From the NCBI RefSeq assembly GCF_023158935.1, contig NZ_CP096120.1, positions 1,674,001 to 1,738,000 of the forward strand: a DNA stretch of 64,000 bases, written 5' to 3'. Shown one piece after another: positions 9,012 through 18,118 of this stretch. Source of the stretch: Acinetobacter portensis (GTDB taxonomy: Bacteria; Pseudomonadota; Gammaproteobacteria; Pseudomonadales; Moraxellaceae). The notes below the pieces were generated by a model that was given only the letters and a program-made list of their open reading frames with translations, was not told the origin of the DNA and did not search any database. Every line of letters begins with the position of its first letter. The stretch's first letter is position 1. A program made the position numbers and the translations under genes.

Positions 9012-9977
9012 ATGCGTTCTACAAAATCTAAGACCATGGCTCATAAAAATTCAAATTTTTCACGTTTAATTAATTTTGTAAGCCGCCAACCTTTGAGCGT
9101 TGCTCGTTTTACAGCAAAAATTTTAGCTTTATTGGTAAACACTTTTAAGTTAACCAAAACTGCGCATATTATTCGCTTGAATTTAGCAATTGCATTGCCG
9201 CATCTGAGCCAAATTGAAAGAAATAAAATTGGTCAAAATGCGATTCAAAATGAAATGATTTCATATTTTGAGTTTTTTCATATTTGGGGCGCAGAGAATC
9301 AAAAGAATATAAAACGTATTAACCAAGTTCATAATGAACATTTATTTCATAATGCACTTGCTGAAAATAAAGGTTTAGTTTTAGTTATGCCGCATTTTGG
9401 CACATGGGAAATCATGAATGCGTGGCTTGCTCAACACACCCAAATGACCATTATGTATAAACCTATTAAAAATAAATCTGCAGATGATTTTGTTCGTAGT
9501 GCACGTAGTCGAGATCAATCTGTATTAGTACCAACAGATGAGTCTGGTGTACGTCAAATTTTTAGAGCGCTGAAACAAGGTGGTACAACGGTTATTTTAC
9601 CCGATCACTCTCCTGATCATACAGGTGAACTTGTTCCTTACTTTGGCATCCCTTTGTTTTCAAGTAATTTAAGTGCAAAACTCATTCAAAAAACTAAAGC
9701 TGCAACATTATTTATGTACGCACTTCGAAATGAAAATAGTTCATTTGATATTTTTATAGAGGAAATTGATTCTGCAATCTATTCACTTAATGCAGAACAA
9801 GGTACTGAAATTATTCATAAAGCTATTGAATCCTTAATTACTAAAAACCCAGAAAACTATCATTGGAGCTATAAACGGTTTAGTGCAAACCCTGCATTAA
9901 GAAAGGTTTATAACATTTCAACAGATGAAGCTTTGGCATTGGTAGAAAAAGTACGAAATAACGAGATTAATCACTAA
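9012..9977 (+). CDS. LpxL/LpxM-like lysophospholipid (lipid A) acyltransferase
   Basis: An inner-membrane acyltransferase of the HtrB family that adds a secondary acyl chain to lipid A or a similar acceptor. A hydrophobic anchor (FTAKILALLVNTF) precedes the catalytic motif HFGTWE (H-x4-E) at roughly residue 125. ILPDHSPDHTGELVPYFG is the second conserved block. The start could be ATG 9012 or ATG 9036; neither has a strong Shine-Dalgarno. The stop codon overlaps the 3' end of the convergent comEC remnant by 11 bases. Which lipid A position it acylates cannot be told from sequence. Confidence 0.85.
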   Translation: MRSTKSKTMAHKNSNFSRLINFVSRQPLSVARFTAKILALLVNTFKLTKTAHIIRLNLAIALPHLSQIERNKIGQNAIQNEMISYFEFFHIWGAENQKNIKRINQVHNEHLFHNALAENKGLVLVMPHFGTWEIMNAWLAQHTQMTIMYKPIKNKSADDFVRSARSRDQSVLVPTDESGVRQIFRALKQGGTTVILPDHSPDHTGELVPYFGIPLFSSNLSAKLIQKTKAATLFMYALRNENSSFDIFIEEIDSAIYSLNAEQGTEIIHKAIESLITKNPENYHWSYKRFSANPALRKVYNISTDEALALVEKVRNNEINH

Positions 9978-11418
9978 AATCTCTTTTTAGCCATAGTCTT
10001 GTATCTCGCTGTTTATTGATTTCTAAATCGTTATTTTGATGCTGTAAAAACTGGATAGTTCCATTATTAATTGTACTTAGTAATGGTATATTTAATTCTT
10101 TCAAGCGTGCTTGTACAATTTCACTTGGATGACCATAACGGTTATTAAAACCTGCTGAAACAATCGCAATTTCCGGCTGTAGTTTTTCTAAAAAAGCATA
10201 AGAAGAACTATGTTGACTACCGTGATGCCCAAGCACAAGAACATCTACTTTTAAATGTGGATAATCCTGTAAAATTGCATATTCTGTTTCCCAGCCTGCA
10301 TCGCCCATTAGTAAATAGTTTTGATATTTTTTTGCATTCAAAACTTGAACATATAACACACAGGAATTTTCATTTTTATTGTATTTTGCCAAATCTAATT
10401 GTTCTTCTTTAGGCGAAAGAACTTCAATTTTTACATGATGATTAATATTAAAGTTTTGACCTTTCTTACAATATTCAAATTTTGAATTTGGCAATACTTC
10501 TACTTTCTCATTTGAATAAACTTGCTCAAATTTCACCTTGTTTTTCAAATAATCAAATGCACCACTATGATCTTGATCCAAGTGTGTTAAAAACAAATAA
10601 TCTATTGTTCTCACCCCATTTACAGATAAAAATGGCTGAATAATCTGCTGACCTACGCTAAATTTAGTTTCATCATAATATCCACCTGTATCTACCATTA
10701 AAGTTTTGTTTTCACTACGAATAAAAATAGATTGCCCTTGCCCTACATCTAATACTGAAAGCTCAAATAGATAATTTTTATTGTCACTCCAAAGCAGTGG
10801 AAATAAACAAATTCCTGCCCATGCTTTTGGCATAAGCCCCTGTGGTGAAAATAGAATAATCAGCGATAAAATAATACAAATCATGCTCCAAAAATTCATA
10901 GCAACAGGTATTAATTGTGGATGAAAAATTTGATCAATACTTTCCATCATAAACAGCAGCAAACCAATACAAAGATTATTTATTTGAAAAAAAAGCTGAC
11001 TTAATGGTTCGAATAAAAAGTAACTCATCCCCGCTAAAACATCTAAAGGCACAATAACCAAACCAATAAATGGAATTGCGAAAAGGTTGCTTAGTGGCGT
11101 AATCCAAGCGATTTGTTTAAAGAAAATAATCATGAGTGGAAATAATGCGATAAATATTTTCCACTGAGATTCCACTAAAATTTTAAGCGCACTTATGCTC
11201 TTTTGTATTAAAGATTGCTGTTCGAAATTCTGTTCTTGTATCGTTTGATAGATTCTTAAAAGTACAAAGCATGCGCCATAGGACAACCAAAATGCGGCTG
11301 ATAAAATACTGAAAGGATCAAATATTAATAATAACGAAGCACTTAACAATAACAAGCTTAAAGCTTTAATTGGATATTTAAATAAAATCCACACACTCGC
11401 AAGTAAAGTAACAAGCAA
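9967..11418 (-). pseudogene. comEC: comEC remnant, C-terminal fragment
   Basis: This frame carries the C-terminal two thirds of the DNA-uptake channel protein ComEC/Rec2. It holds the competence transmembrane domain from IPALRT onward (the IPALRT codons lie just upstream of the first possible start) and then the metallo-beta-lactamase-like domain. Visible motifs there are GQSIFIRS, TGGYYD, FLTHLDQDHSGA, LLMGDAGWETE and LGHHGSQHSSS. The preceding part of the protein is in another frame 11424-12314. The join between the two is out of frame and appears to lack one membrane segment, so full-length ComEC cannot be made. The C-terminal sequence has no other stop codon, so the lesion looks recent. 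Confidence 0.85.
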
Positions 11419-11423
11419 AGTCC

Positions 11424-12314
11424 TTAATGCGGGAATTTCAAATAAATTTTAGGACAATATTTACGAATTATTCGATGCATTAACCAACACATCATACAAG
11501 CAAAAATAAGTACATGCGGGCCAGATATTGCAAGTAAATGGCTCATTCCAAAACGCTGAAATTGTTCTTCTATTTGCTTATTCAAAAAGCTTTCATCGCC
11601 TGTTAAAAGTGCAAGCGTTAAGCCCTTATGTTGTATTGGTTGTTTCTGAATAAAATATCGAATATCTAAACGTTGAAGCTCCACCCATCTTTTAAATTTT
11701 GCTGTAAAACTATTATTTTTCTTTATATAAGATGCATACCCTAACGCCTTTACTTCATCTTCAGATATAAGCTCAACATGCTTAATCTGAAAATTTCCCA
11801 TCCAATTTTGCTGGATATACCATTGCTCAATATCAAAAACACCTGCTGTTGCATAACTATGAATAGGTGAAACTTTTCCTTGTAGCCGATAATATTGCCC
11901 AATTTTAAGTGGTTCATGCTGTTCAATTTTAAGTGAGCTATTCCAAAGAACTGTTTTTTCAAATTGATTGAGTACAACCAATTGCTGCTGAATCGTTTCT
12001 GGCTTTAACTGGTTAATTGAATTAACAGCAACAATAATTTCAACTTCATTGCTTTGTTGTACGCGATATTTCAAACGCTCCATTAATTGATCATTCGAAT
12101 AATTCAGACCAATAATGCATGCAATAAAAAATGCAAAAACAGCATTTAATAAACGTAAAACAATAGCTTTTATTCGTAGATGGACTACAAACAAAAAAAT
12201 AAGAAGTGCAATTAAAAGATAAAAACTGATTGAGGAAAGTTGTAAGTAATTTTCAATATTTTTGCCTAAAAAACTAATGCCGAATATCCATCCTGCACAA
12301 ATCATTTGAATCAT
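11424..12314 (-). pseudogene. comEC: comEC remnant, N-terminal fragment
   Basis: The N-terminal part of ComEC/Rec2: membrane segments at the start, an OB-fold-like DUF4131 region (LKIGQYYRLQGKV), an ALLTGDESFL motif, and HLLAISGPHV, the signature of the channel domain. Translation then reads CPKIYLKFPH and stops at TAA, while the adjacent frame continues as FEIPALRT, the expected next channel motif. An in-frame TTG at 12347 lies within the U-run after the upstream lolD terminator, so ATG 12314 or ATG 12305 is more likely the original start. In an intact gene this protein passes single-stranded DNA through the inner membrane during transformation. Confidence 0.85.
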
Positions 12315-12339
12315 TATTATTAGCTGTATTTTAATTATT

Positions 12340-12372
12340 ATGCGCAATAATAAAGCCCACCTAAGTGGGCTT
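12340..12372 (-). terminator. Terminator after lolD
   Basis: Stem AAGCCCAC/GTGGGCTT with a CTAA loop, followed on the minus strand by TTTATTATT. It separates the lol operon from comEC. Confidence 0.8.
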
Positions 12373-12398
12373 CAAGGTTACTTGTCGTATTTCTACAA

Positions 12399-13082
12399 TT
12401 ATTCGTTTACCCAAACACCATCTTGCATATGCAAAATTTTATCGGCAGATTGAGCAAGTGCTTCATCATGCGTCACAATCAGCATTGCCATATTAAACTC
12501 ATTACGTAAATCGCTTAATAATTCGAAAATCTTAACCGCTGTTTTACGATCTAAGTTACCTGTTGGTTCATCTGCAAGCATTACCGCAGGCTTAGCAACC
12601 AATGCACGCGCCATAGCAACACGCTGACGTTCACCACCCGAAAGTTCACCCGGCTTATGTGTTAAACGATGAGATAATCCCACGCGATCTAATAAATATT
12701 CTGCCTGCTCTTTTACTTTCTTGTAGCTTGTACCATCACGAAGCATTAAAGGCATTGCAACGTTTTCTAAAGCTGTAAATTCAGGTAATAAATGATGGAA
12801 TTGATAAACAAAACCTAAATGTAAGTTTCGCTGAAAACCACGTTCAGATTCGCCTAAATTATCAAAACGCTGTCCATTTAAAAATACCATACCTTCTGTT
12901 GGGCACTCTAAGCCTCCTAACACATGCAATAAAGTACTTTTACCTGAACCACTTGAACCAACAATAGAAACGAATTGACCTTCTTCAACTTTTAAATCTA
13001 AACCACGGATCACTTCAACTGTGGTTTTACCATCAGTAAAGTGCTTCGATACATTCTTCGCTTCAAGGACTACTTTATTCAT
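12399..13082 (-). CDS. lolD: Lipoprotein-releasing ABC transporter ATPase LolD
   Basis: ATPase of the Lol complex, which extracts lipoproteins bound for the outer membrane from the inner membrane. With ATG 13082 (MNKVVLEAKNVSK) it has 227 residues. Walker A is GSSGSGKST, the signature is LSGGERQRVAMARAL, and Walker B is VMLADEPTGNLD. The MacB/LolD-type sequence FVYQFHHLLPEFTALENVAMP is present around the Q-loop. The start overlaps the permease stop by eight bases. Upstream in-frame codons lie inside the permease gene and are not needed. Confidence 0.95.
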   Translation of the reverse strand: MNKVVLEAKNVSKHFTDGKTTVEVIRGLDLKVEEGQFVSIVGSSGSGKSTLLHVLGGLECPTEGMVFLNGQRFDNLGESERGFQRNLHLGFVYQFHHLLPEFTALENVAMPLMLRDGTSYKKVKEQAEYLLDRVGLSHRLTHKPGELSGGERQRVAMARALVAKPAVMLADEPTGNLDRKTAVKIFELLSDLRNEFNMAMLIVTHDEALAQSADKILHMQDGVWVNE

Positions 13083-14310
13083 AACGTAATGCCTCTGCGG
13101 GTTGAATTTTTGCAGCACGTAAAGCTGGGTAAATGGTTGCTAAGAAGCTTAAAATTAAAGATAAGCTCACAATAACCACAACATCTTGTAACTTTAAATA
13201 AGATGGCAAATAGTTAATGAAATATGCATCAAATAGATTTAAGCCAAATACGCTACTAATCCATCCCACAATACTACTAATACTTGTTGCTAAAATAATC
13301 CCTAGAATTGCACCAGAAACAGTACCAATAACACCAATAACTGTTCCTTGAACCATAAAGATTTTAGTAATTGTGGCAGGTGAAGCACCTAAAGTTCTTA
13401 AAATAGCAATATCAGATTTTTTATCGGTAACAACCATCACCAATGAAGACACAATATTAAATGCTGCAACCAATACAATAAGGAATAAAAGCAAGCTTAC
13501 CATTGCCTTTTCCATTTGAATTGCACTAAACAAATTACCGTGTGTAAATGTCCAATCTGAAGCATAAAAATTAGATGGCAAATCACGCACTATTTCATTT
13601 GAAACAATCGGTGCTTGGAAAATATCATCTAGCTTCATGCGTACGCCTTGAGCGCCATCTGGAAGGCGTAAAAGTGTTGAAGCATCATTGAGTGCGATGT
13701 AGCCCATCATTGAGTCAACTTCTGCGCCAATACTGAAAATACCCACAATTTTAAAGCGTTTGAAACGTGGCACCACACCTGCTGGAGATGGCGTAGCTTC
13801 TGGTAAAACCAGGGTCACGTTATCATTTAGACCTAAGCCTAATGAATCTGTTAATTGCTTACCTAAAACAATACCAAATTCACCCTTTTTTAGGCTATCG
13901 ATACTGCCATCTACCATATGGTTTTGTATGATAGAAACCTTCTTTTCATACTCAGGTTCTATGCCTGTAACCATAATGCCAGACACTTGCCCTTGTGCTG
14001 TTAACATCCCCTGTAATTGCGTGAAAGGTGCTGCACCTGTCACATGTGGATGTTGCTCAATTTTTTTTGCAAGTTCAGGCCAATCTGTTAATATTTGGGT
14101 TGAAGAAACAGTAGCTTGCGGTACCATACCCAAAATACGATCTTTTAGTTCCCGATCAAAACCATTCATTACAGAAAGAACTGTAATGAGTACGGCAACA
14201 CCTAAGGTAAGGCCAATCATTGAGACCAAAGCAATAAAAGAAATAAAATGGTTACTGCGCCGTGCGCGAGTATATCTCAACCCTATATATAGCGAGATTG
14301 GTTTAAACAT
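13075..14310 (-). CDS. Lipoprotein-releasing system permease (LolC/LolE family, LolF-type)
   Basis: The 411-residue membrane partner of LolD. One membrane segment at about 25-48 is followed by a periplasmic domain (about 50-265), then three segments of the FtsX fold (FIVLVAAFNIVSSLVMVV, GVIGTVSGAILGIILA, VSLSLILSFLATIYPAL). The EALRYE end is typical. Only one permease gene is next to lolD, which matches the LolDF arrangement in which one protein forms a homodimer in place of LolC plus LolE. A second permease elsewhere in the genome cannot be excluded from this window. It is first in the operon and divergent from the PilZ-like gene. Confidence 0.92.
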   Translation of the reverse strand: MFKPISLYIGLRYTRARRSNHFISFIALVSMIGLTLGVAVLITVLSVMNGFDRELKDRILGMVPQATVSSTQILTDWPELAKKIEQHPHVTGAAPFTQLQGMLTAQGQVSGIMVTGIEPEYEKKVSIIQNHMVDGSIDSLKKGEFGIVLGKQLTDSLGLGLNDNVTLVLPEATPSPAGVVPRFKRFKIVGIFSIGAEVDSMMGYIALNDASTLLRLPDGAQGVRMKLDDIFQAPIVSNEIVRDLPSNFYASDWTFTHGNLFSAIQMEKAMVSLLLFLIVLVAAFNIVSSLVMVVTDKKSDIAILRTLGASPATITKIFMVQGTVIGVIGTVSGAILGIILATSISSIVGWISSVFGLNLFDAYFINYLPSYLKLQDVVVIVSLSLILSFLATIYPALRAAKIQPAEALRYE

Positions 14311-14333
14311 ACCATCAAGTCCGAGGTAAGATT

Positions 14334-14906
14334 ATGGAAAAATTTCAGCATCAACCAGGTCAAAATGACCGTCGTGTAATGTCGCGTATCGATGCTGCCT
14401 TGAGGGTCAACTATCAGGTCATTTCTGAACATGTTGCGCTAAACGACCCTTATGATCCTAATTTTGTGTTGCCACGTTATTTTCTTCTACTTGCAGAATT
14501 AGATCAGTTTGATCTTGCTTTAGACCACGAAATAGAACAAATATCTGAAAAAGATCAACAGATTGCACGCATATTATCTTTATTTAATCAAAAGTTAAAC
14601 CTCATCACAGGTACTTTATACGATGCAATTGTACAATCCTTGTTACCAGTGCCTGCAAATGTGAATATATCTGAAGGTGGTCTTAGCTTCTATTCAGATC
14701 ATTTAATTGCAGAGAATACTTATATTCATATTACCTTAAGTCATCCAGATAACTTCTTCCATATTGCAGCAATTGCGCAAGTAATTCATTGCCGCGAAGA
14801 AGATAACGGAAAATATAAAACTGGTGCTTATTTTATTACTTTATTGCCTCAAGATCGAAGCAAATTAAGTGAAGCTTTAGAGATTATGCACGCACAACAA
14901 AGCTGA
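14334..14906 (+). CDS. PilZ-like protein
   Basis: A 190-residue soluble protein. NISEGGLSF at about residues 110-118 matches the (D/N)xSxxG half of the PilZ cyclic-di-GMP site. The family's arginine motif could be DRRVMSRID at residues 12-20, but it lies nearly 100 residues before the second motif instead of the usual 20 to 30. A helical insert (about 40-105) separates them. A diguanylate-binding role is therefore plausible but not proven. The gene is divergent from the Lol permease with only 23 bases between starts, so both promoters must overlap neighbouring coding sequence. Confidence 0.65.
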   Translation: MEKFQHQPGQNDRRVMSRIDAALRVNYQVISEHVALNDPYDPNFVLPRYFLLLAELDQFDLALDHEIEQISEKDQQIARILSLFNQKLNLITGTLYDAIVQSLLPVPANVNISEGGLSFYSDHLIAENTYIHITLSHPDNFFHIAAIAQVIHCREEDNGKYKTGAYFITLLPQDRSKLSEALEIMHAQQS

Positions 14907-14907
14907 A

Positions 14908-15819
14908 CTAGTCTCTAGATTCAGCTTTTTTATTCGTACGGCTTTGCATAAAATCTTTATAGAAATAGACTGATAAACCTGTGAGTAAAACGATTGTTCC
15001 TAAAAAAATCATGCCTGTGAGTTTTTCATTATTCAATAAAGCGCCAAACATCAATGCGAGTAATGGCGTCATTACTGTGGTTAATGACAATGTTGTCGCT
15101 TTAATATTCTGTACCAATTTAAAATAACAAAACATTGCAAGTAACGAAGCCATAATGACCGCATAAAACAAACCAACTAAAGATTTTGTACTTGGAATAT
15201 GTGTGGGTGCGTACTGCCAAATAAACGGCAACAAAAACAAAGCAAAAATACTTGAAACTATAATAGAACCTGAAGCCTGAGCCATAGGTTCAAGCGGTGC
15301 ATTAATTTTTTTAATCCAAAAAATAGACATGCAATAAACAAAAACACTGATCAGCATTAAAACAATGCCTATAGGCTGTATATGATGATCGCTCCCCCCC
15401 ATACAAATAATGCTTAAACCCAGCACTGCAATGCACATACCTATCCATTGCATACGGTGTAAACGAATATTAAATACGAAGCGCCCAATAAGCCCTGCCA
15501 TAATTGGTGCTAAACCAAACATCAGCGCAATAATGCCCGAACTTAAATAATCTGTTGCCAAATAAGTAAAAATTTGCGAACCAATAAAACTAAAAGCACC
15601 TGCAATATAGCTATGAATAGAAATTGCATTGAATTTTAAATTTACTTTTAACAATAAGAGCAAACCCAAAGACAAAGGCAATGCAATAAAAAAACGCAAA
15701 GCTAAAGCCCATAAGTTGTGAATGTCTGAAACACTCCAAACTATGGCAAGAGGTGTTGTCGACCATATGAATATAAGTAACACATAAGTCGACATTAAGT
15801 TCGCTTTAGACGGAATCAT
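14908..15819 (-). CDS. EamA/DMT-family transporter
   Basis: A 303-residue inner-membrane protein with about ten hydrophobic segments in two EamA repeats. YVLLIFIWSTTPLAIVWSV at the start and the GLAPIMAGLIGR motif in the first repeat are typical of drug/metabolite exporters, as is [19 protein letters not shown] in the second. Such proteins usually export amino acids or other small metabolites. No substrate is evident. It converges on the PilZ-like gene with one base between their ends and is seven bases downstream of the YaiI-type gene, probably in the same transcript. Confidence 0.85.
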   Translation of the reverse strand: MIPSKANLMSTYVLLIFIWSTTPLAIVWSVSDIHNLWALALRFFIALPLSLGLLLLLKVNLKFNAISIHSYIAGAFSFIGSQIFTYLATDYLSSGIIALMFGLAPIMAGLIGRFVFNIRLHRMQWIGMCIAVLGLSIICMGGSDHHIQPIGIVLMLISVFVYCMSIFWIKKINAPLEPMAQASGSIIVSSIFALFLLPFIWQYAPTHIPSTKSLVGLFYAVIMASLLAMFCYFKLVQNIKATTLSLTTVMTPLLALMFGALLNNEKLTGMIFLGTIVLLTGLSVYFYKDFMQSRTNKKAESRD

Positions 15820-15825
15820 AAATAA

Positions 15826-16293
15826 TTAGGCTGTTTTACGTTTTTGTTTTTGAATGGTTTGATCTAACGAACTTGAAAACTCACGCTTGTCTCGCTCAGC
15901 AAGCGGTGGTGGACCACCTGTTTGTACACCTGCACCACGTAAAGTATCCATAAAATCACGCAAATGCAGACGTGCTTTAATATTAGATATTGTGTACACC
16001 TCACCACGCGGGTTAATTGCCACACCACCTTTTTCAATGACCTGCGCTGCTAAAGGAATATCTTGTGTAATGACAATGTCGTGCTCTTTCATTCGATCAA
16101 CAATTTCTTGATCCGCCACATCTGCACCACTAATGACTTGAATTGAGTTAATACGAACAGATGGTGTAATGCCGACACTTTGATTTGCAACAAATGTAAC
16201 TTCCATTTGATAACGATCCGATGCACGAATAATTACATCTCTTAAAATACGTGGCAGAGCATCAGCATCAACCCAAAGTTTAAATGGCAGCAC
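15826..16293 (-). CDS. YaiI/YqxD (DUF188) family protein
   Basis: A 155-residue protein. It begins [19 protein letters not shown], the hallmark of the UPF0178 family, and contains [32 protein letters not shown]. The fold resembles PIN/NYN-type nucleases, with acidic residues D10, D12 and a later D pair, but the biological role is not established. The last 30 residues are basic (KREF..., KQKRKTA). It lies just upstream of the EamA transporter on the same strand. Confidence 0.88.
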   Translation of the reverse strand: MLPFKLWVDADALPRILRDVIIRASDRYQMEVTFVANQSVGITPSVRINSIQVISGADVADQEIVDRMKEHDIVITQDIPLAAQVIEKGGVAINPRGEVYTISNIKARLHLRDFMDTLRGAGVQTGGPPPLAERDKREFSSSLDQTIQKQKRKTA

Positions 16294-16542
16294 AAGTGAT
16301 TCCTAAATATTACGAATGGTCAGTTTATCAAATTTGTTCAACGCACATCATTGATAATCTCTTTCAAAACCTTATATGTAGATTTGTATATGCACTTGCC
16401 ATCAAATCAAATTTTCATTAGTTTTAATGTGAATCTTTTGTTACTTAAAAAAGATAATTTCAGTTTCTTCAAGTCTTTGACTTGAAAATTCCGAATAACC
16501 CTCGATCTAATAGATAAATACAACCCGAAATCAATTGTGCAT

Positions 16543-17472
16543 ATGAAAAATCAAAATAGTCCTGAACGGATCACCATTGAAGATCAAAGCTTCGGTAGTC
16601 ATGTAGAGCATTGGAATTTACTAACAGACCAACCTGCCACAGATGTACCTAAATGGCTTGGTTTGGCACTTGATGCTCCAATTATGCCCATGGGTTTGTG
16701 TAAAGAAGAATGTGAAATGGATGCGCAATCTTGGCTAATTCAAGGTCCAAGCAAAGCAGCCATTTTACTTAACCAAGTTATTGACGTTGAAAATAATAAA
16801 CCCAAAGCAGTTAAAACGGCATTCCCAACATTTGAAAGCCCGTACAAGGTAGATGCGAAAATTGAACGCATTATCTGTGGAAAATCGAATACGCAAGCCG
16901 TTTTACAACTCAATGTAGGCGCAGGCGTTGCTTATGCATTTGACAATTTATATAGCGTAAACCACTTACAGTACGACAAAGAACAAACCTATAACGTACA
17001 ATTTAATGGTTGGGCATATGAATTAGAAGCAGTATCTGATCATGAACAAATTGTTGTTGATGATCCTGCATCTATTAAACACCACCGTGCACTAAATGAT
17101 ATTTTGGCGGAAAATGGTGGCGTTGCTCCTGAAAACTTACAGGAGTTATTAGATGCATGGGAACCGAAAAATGACGATGACAAAGAACCTGTAACTGTCG
17201 ATTTTTCAAAAATGGTTGCTTATCTTTATGGTGAAACAATGGGACAAGAAGATGAAGCTTGGTTCCAAAGTAAGATTGTTGGCAAAACATCTATGAATTT
17301 CATGGATAATGAATATACGCTGTACGATGTCACACTTTTCTTAGAAGAAAATCAACCTGCTGTTCTTGCGCGTATTGCTACAAAAAACCAAGACTATCGC
17401 AACTTTGAAATAGGACAATACATTCGTGGAAATATTTGGCTTCAAGTCAATATTTTTAATAAAAAACAATAA
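16543..17472 (+). CDS. Uncharacterised protein
   Basis: I do not recognise the family. With ATG 16543 the protein has 309 residues, is acidic and soluble, and has no signal peptide or membrane segment. It contains a cluster of acidic residues around 215-228 (PKNDDDKEP). The C-terminal half has alternating strands (YDVTLFLEEN, GNIWLQVNIFNKK) suggestive of a beta-rich domain. GTG 16537 is two codons upstream and also possible. Upstream is a 240-base spacer with no obvious promoter. A terminator follows, so it is transcribed alone. Confidence 0.7.
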   Translation: MKNQNSPERITIEDQSFGSHVEHWNLLTDQPATDVPKWLGLALDAPIMPMGLCKEECEMDAQSWLIQGPSKAAILLNQVIDVENNKPKAVKTAFPTFESPYKVDAKIERIICGKSNTQAVLQLNVGAGVAYAFDNLYSVNHLQYDKEQTYNVQFNGWAYELEAVSDHEQIVVDDPASIKHHRALNDILAENGGVAPENLQELLDAWEPKNDDDKEPVTVDFSKMVAYLYGETMGQEDEAWFQSKIVGKTSMNFMDNEYTLYDVTLFLEENQPAVLARIATKNQDYRNFEIGQYIRGNIWLQVNIFNKKQ

Positions 17473-17484
17473 TTTATATAAATA

Positions 17485-17537
17485 AAAAATCTCGGTTTTG
17501 TTTTGCTTTTGCATAAATAAATACCGAGATTTTTTTA
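17485..17537 (+). terminator. Terminator after the uncharacterised gene
   Basis: AAAATCTCGGT pairs with ACCGAGATTTT around a loop of about 25 bases, followed by a T-run. Confidence 0.75.
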
Positions 17538-17583
17538 TTACTTAATATGAGTGAATAAATTAAATATTGTTTATTTGATTATT

Positions 17584-17693
17584 TTATCCACAATTTTGGA
17601 TTATTTTTTAATCATTTTAAATTCAAAAAATAATAGCTTATCCACAGGTTTAAATTCAATTTCTTGTTTTTAAATTCAAATAATTGTGGATAA
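17584..17693. promoter_or_regulatory. Cluster of three perfect DnaA boxes with interleaved repeats
   Basis: TTATCCACA occurs at 17584-17592 and 17638-17646, and its reverse complement at 17685-17693. The direct repeat TTTAAATTCAA occurs at 17616-17626, 17649-17659 and 17669-17679, interleaved with them. All are seen directly. The surrounding gap 17540-17890 is very AT-rich and otherwise empty. Function as a DnaA-binding locus is inferred. Confidence 0.7.
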
Positions 17694-17894
17694 TTTTTAT
17701 TCTAATTTATTTTTATAAAGATAATCTGAAAGCCTGAATTTACTTGGTTTTTTATAATAATTTGAAATTAAATCTATAAAATAATAACTTTATTAAGTTA
17801 ATTTGAAATAGTACTTTATTTAATCAATATTTTATGTTAAAAATATGACAAACCAATGGAATCAACGATAAATAGATCATCGGAAATAATATCT

Positions 17895-18035
17895 ATGAGA
17901 ATCGTGCAAGAAGAAAATTTACAGCAAGTAGAACATCGAATTGGAAATCGTTACCAGTTAGATCTTATGTCATGCCTATTTTTTGTATTGGGGATGTTTG
18001 TTTCTGCTTATTTATTACACACCTTCGTTTTCTAA
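17895..18035 (+). CDS. Possible small membrane protein, 46 residues
   Basis: An ATG-to-TAA reading frame with a polar N-terminal half (RIVQEENLQQVEHRIGNRY) and one membrane segment (LMSCLFFVLGMFVSAYLL). A GGAAA ribosome site lies about 11 bases upstream, and a strong terminator begins 36 bases downstream. It is alone between that terminator and the AT-rich DnaA-box gap. The composition is protein-like and unlike the surrounding AT-rich DNA, which supports a real gene. The family is unknown to me. Confidence 0.5.
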   Translation: MRIVQEENLQQVEHRIGNRYQLDLMSCLFFVLGMFVSAYLLHTFVF

Positions 18036-18070
18036 GACGTTATTTTTCTCGTCTAGATTCGACCAGATAT

Positions 18071-18099
18071 AAAAAAGCCCATCATTTGATGGGCTTTTT
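18071..18099. terminator. Bidirectional terminator after serC
   Basis: Stem AAAAGCCCATCA/TGATGGGCTTTT with a short loop and T-runs on both strands. Confidence 0.88.
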
Positions 18100-18118
18100 G
18101 CAATTCTAGTTCATTTGA

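Noticed and set aside
11416-11460. Programmed frameshift in comEC
   Set aside because: No slippery heptamer with a following structure is seen, the family does not use frameshifting, and a membrane segment appears to be missing at the join.
17584-17693. The chromosome origin oriC
   Set aside because: Three boxes are fewer than usual for oriC and no dnaA, dnaN, recF, gyrB or rpmH lies nearby. A DnaA-binding control site is kept as a hypothesis instead.
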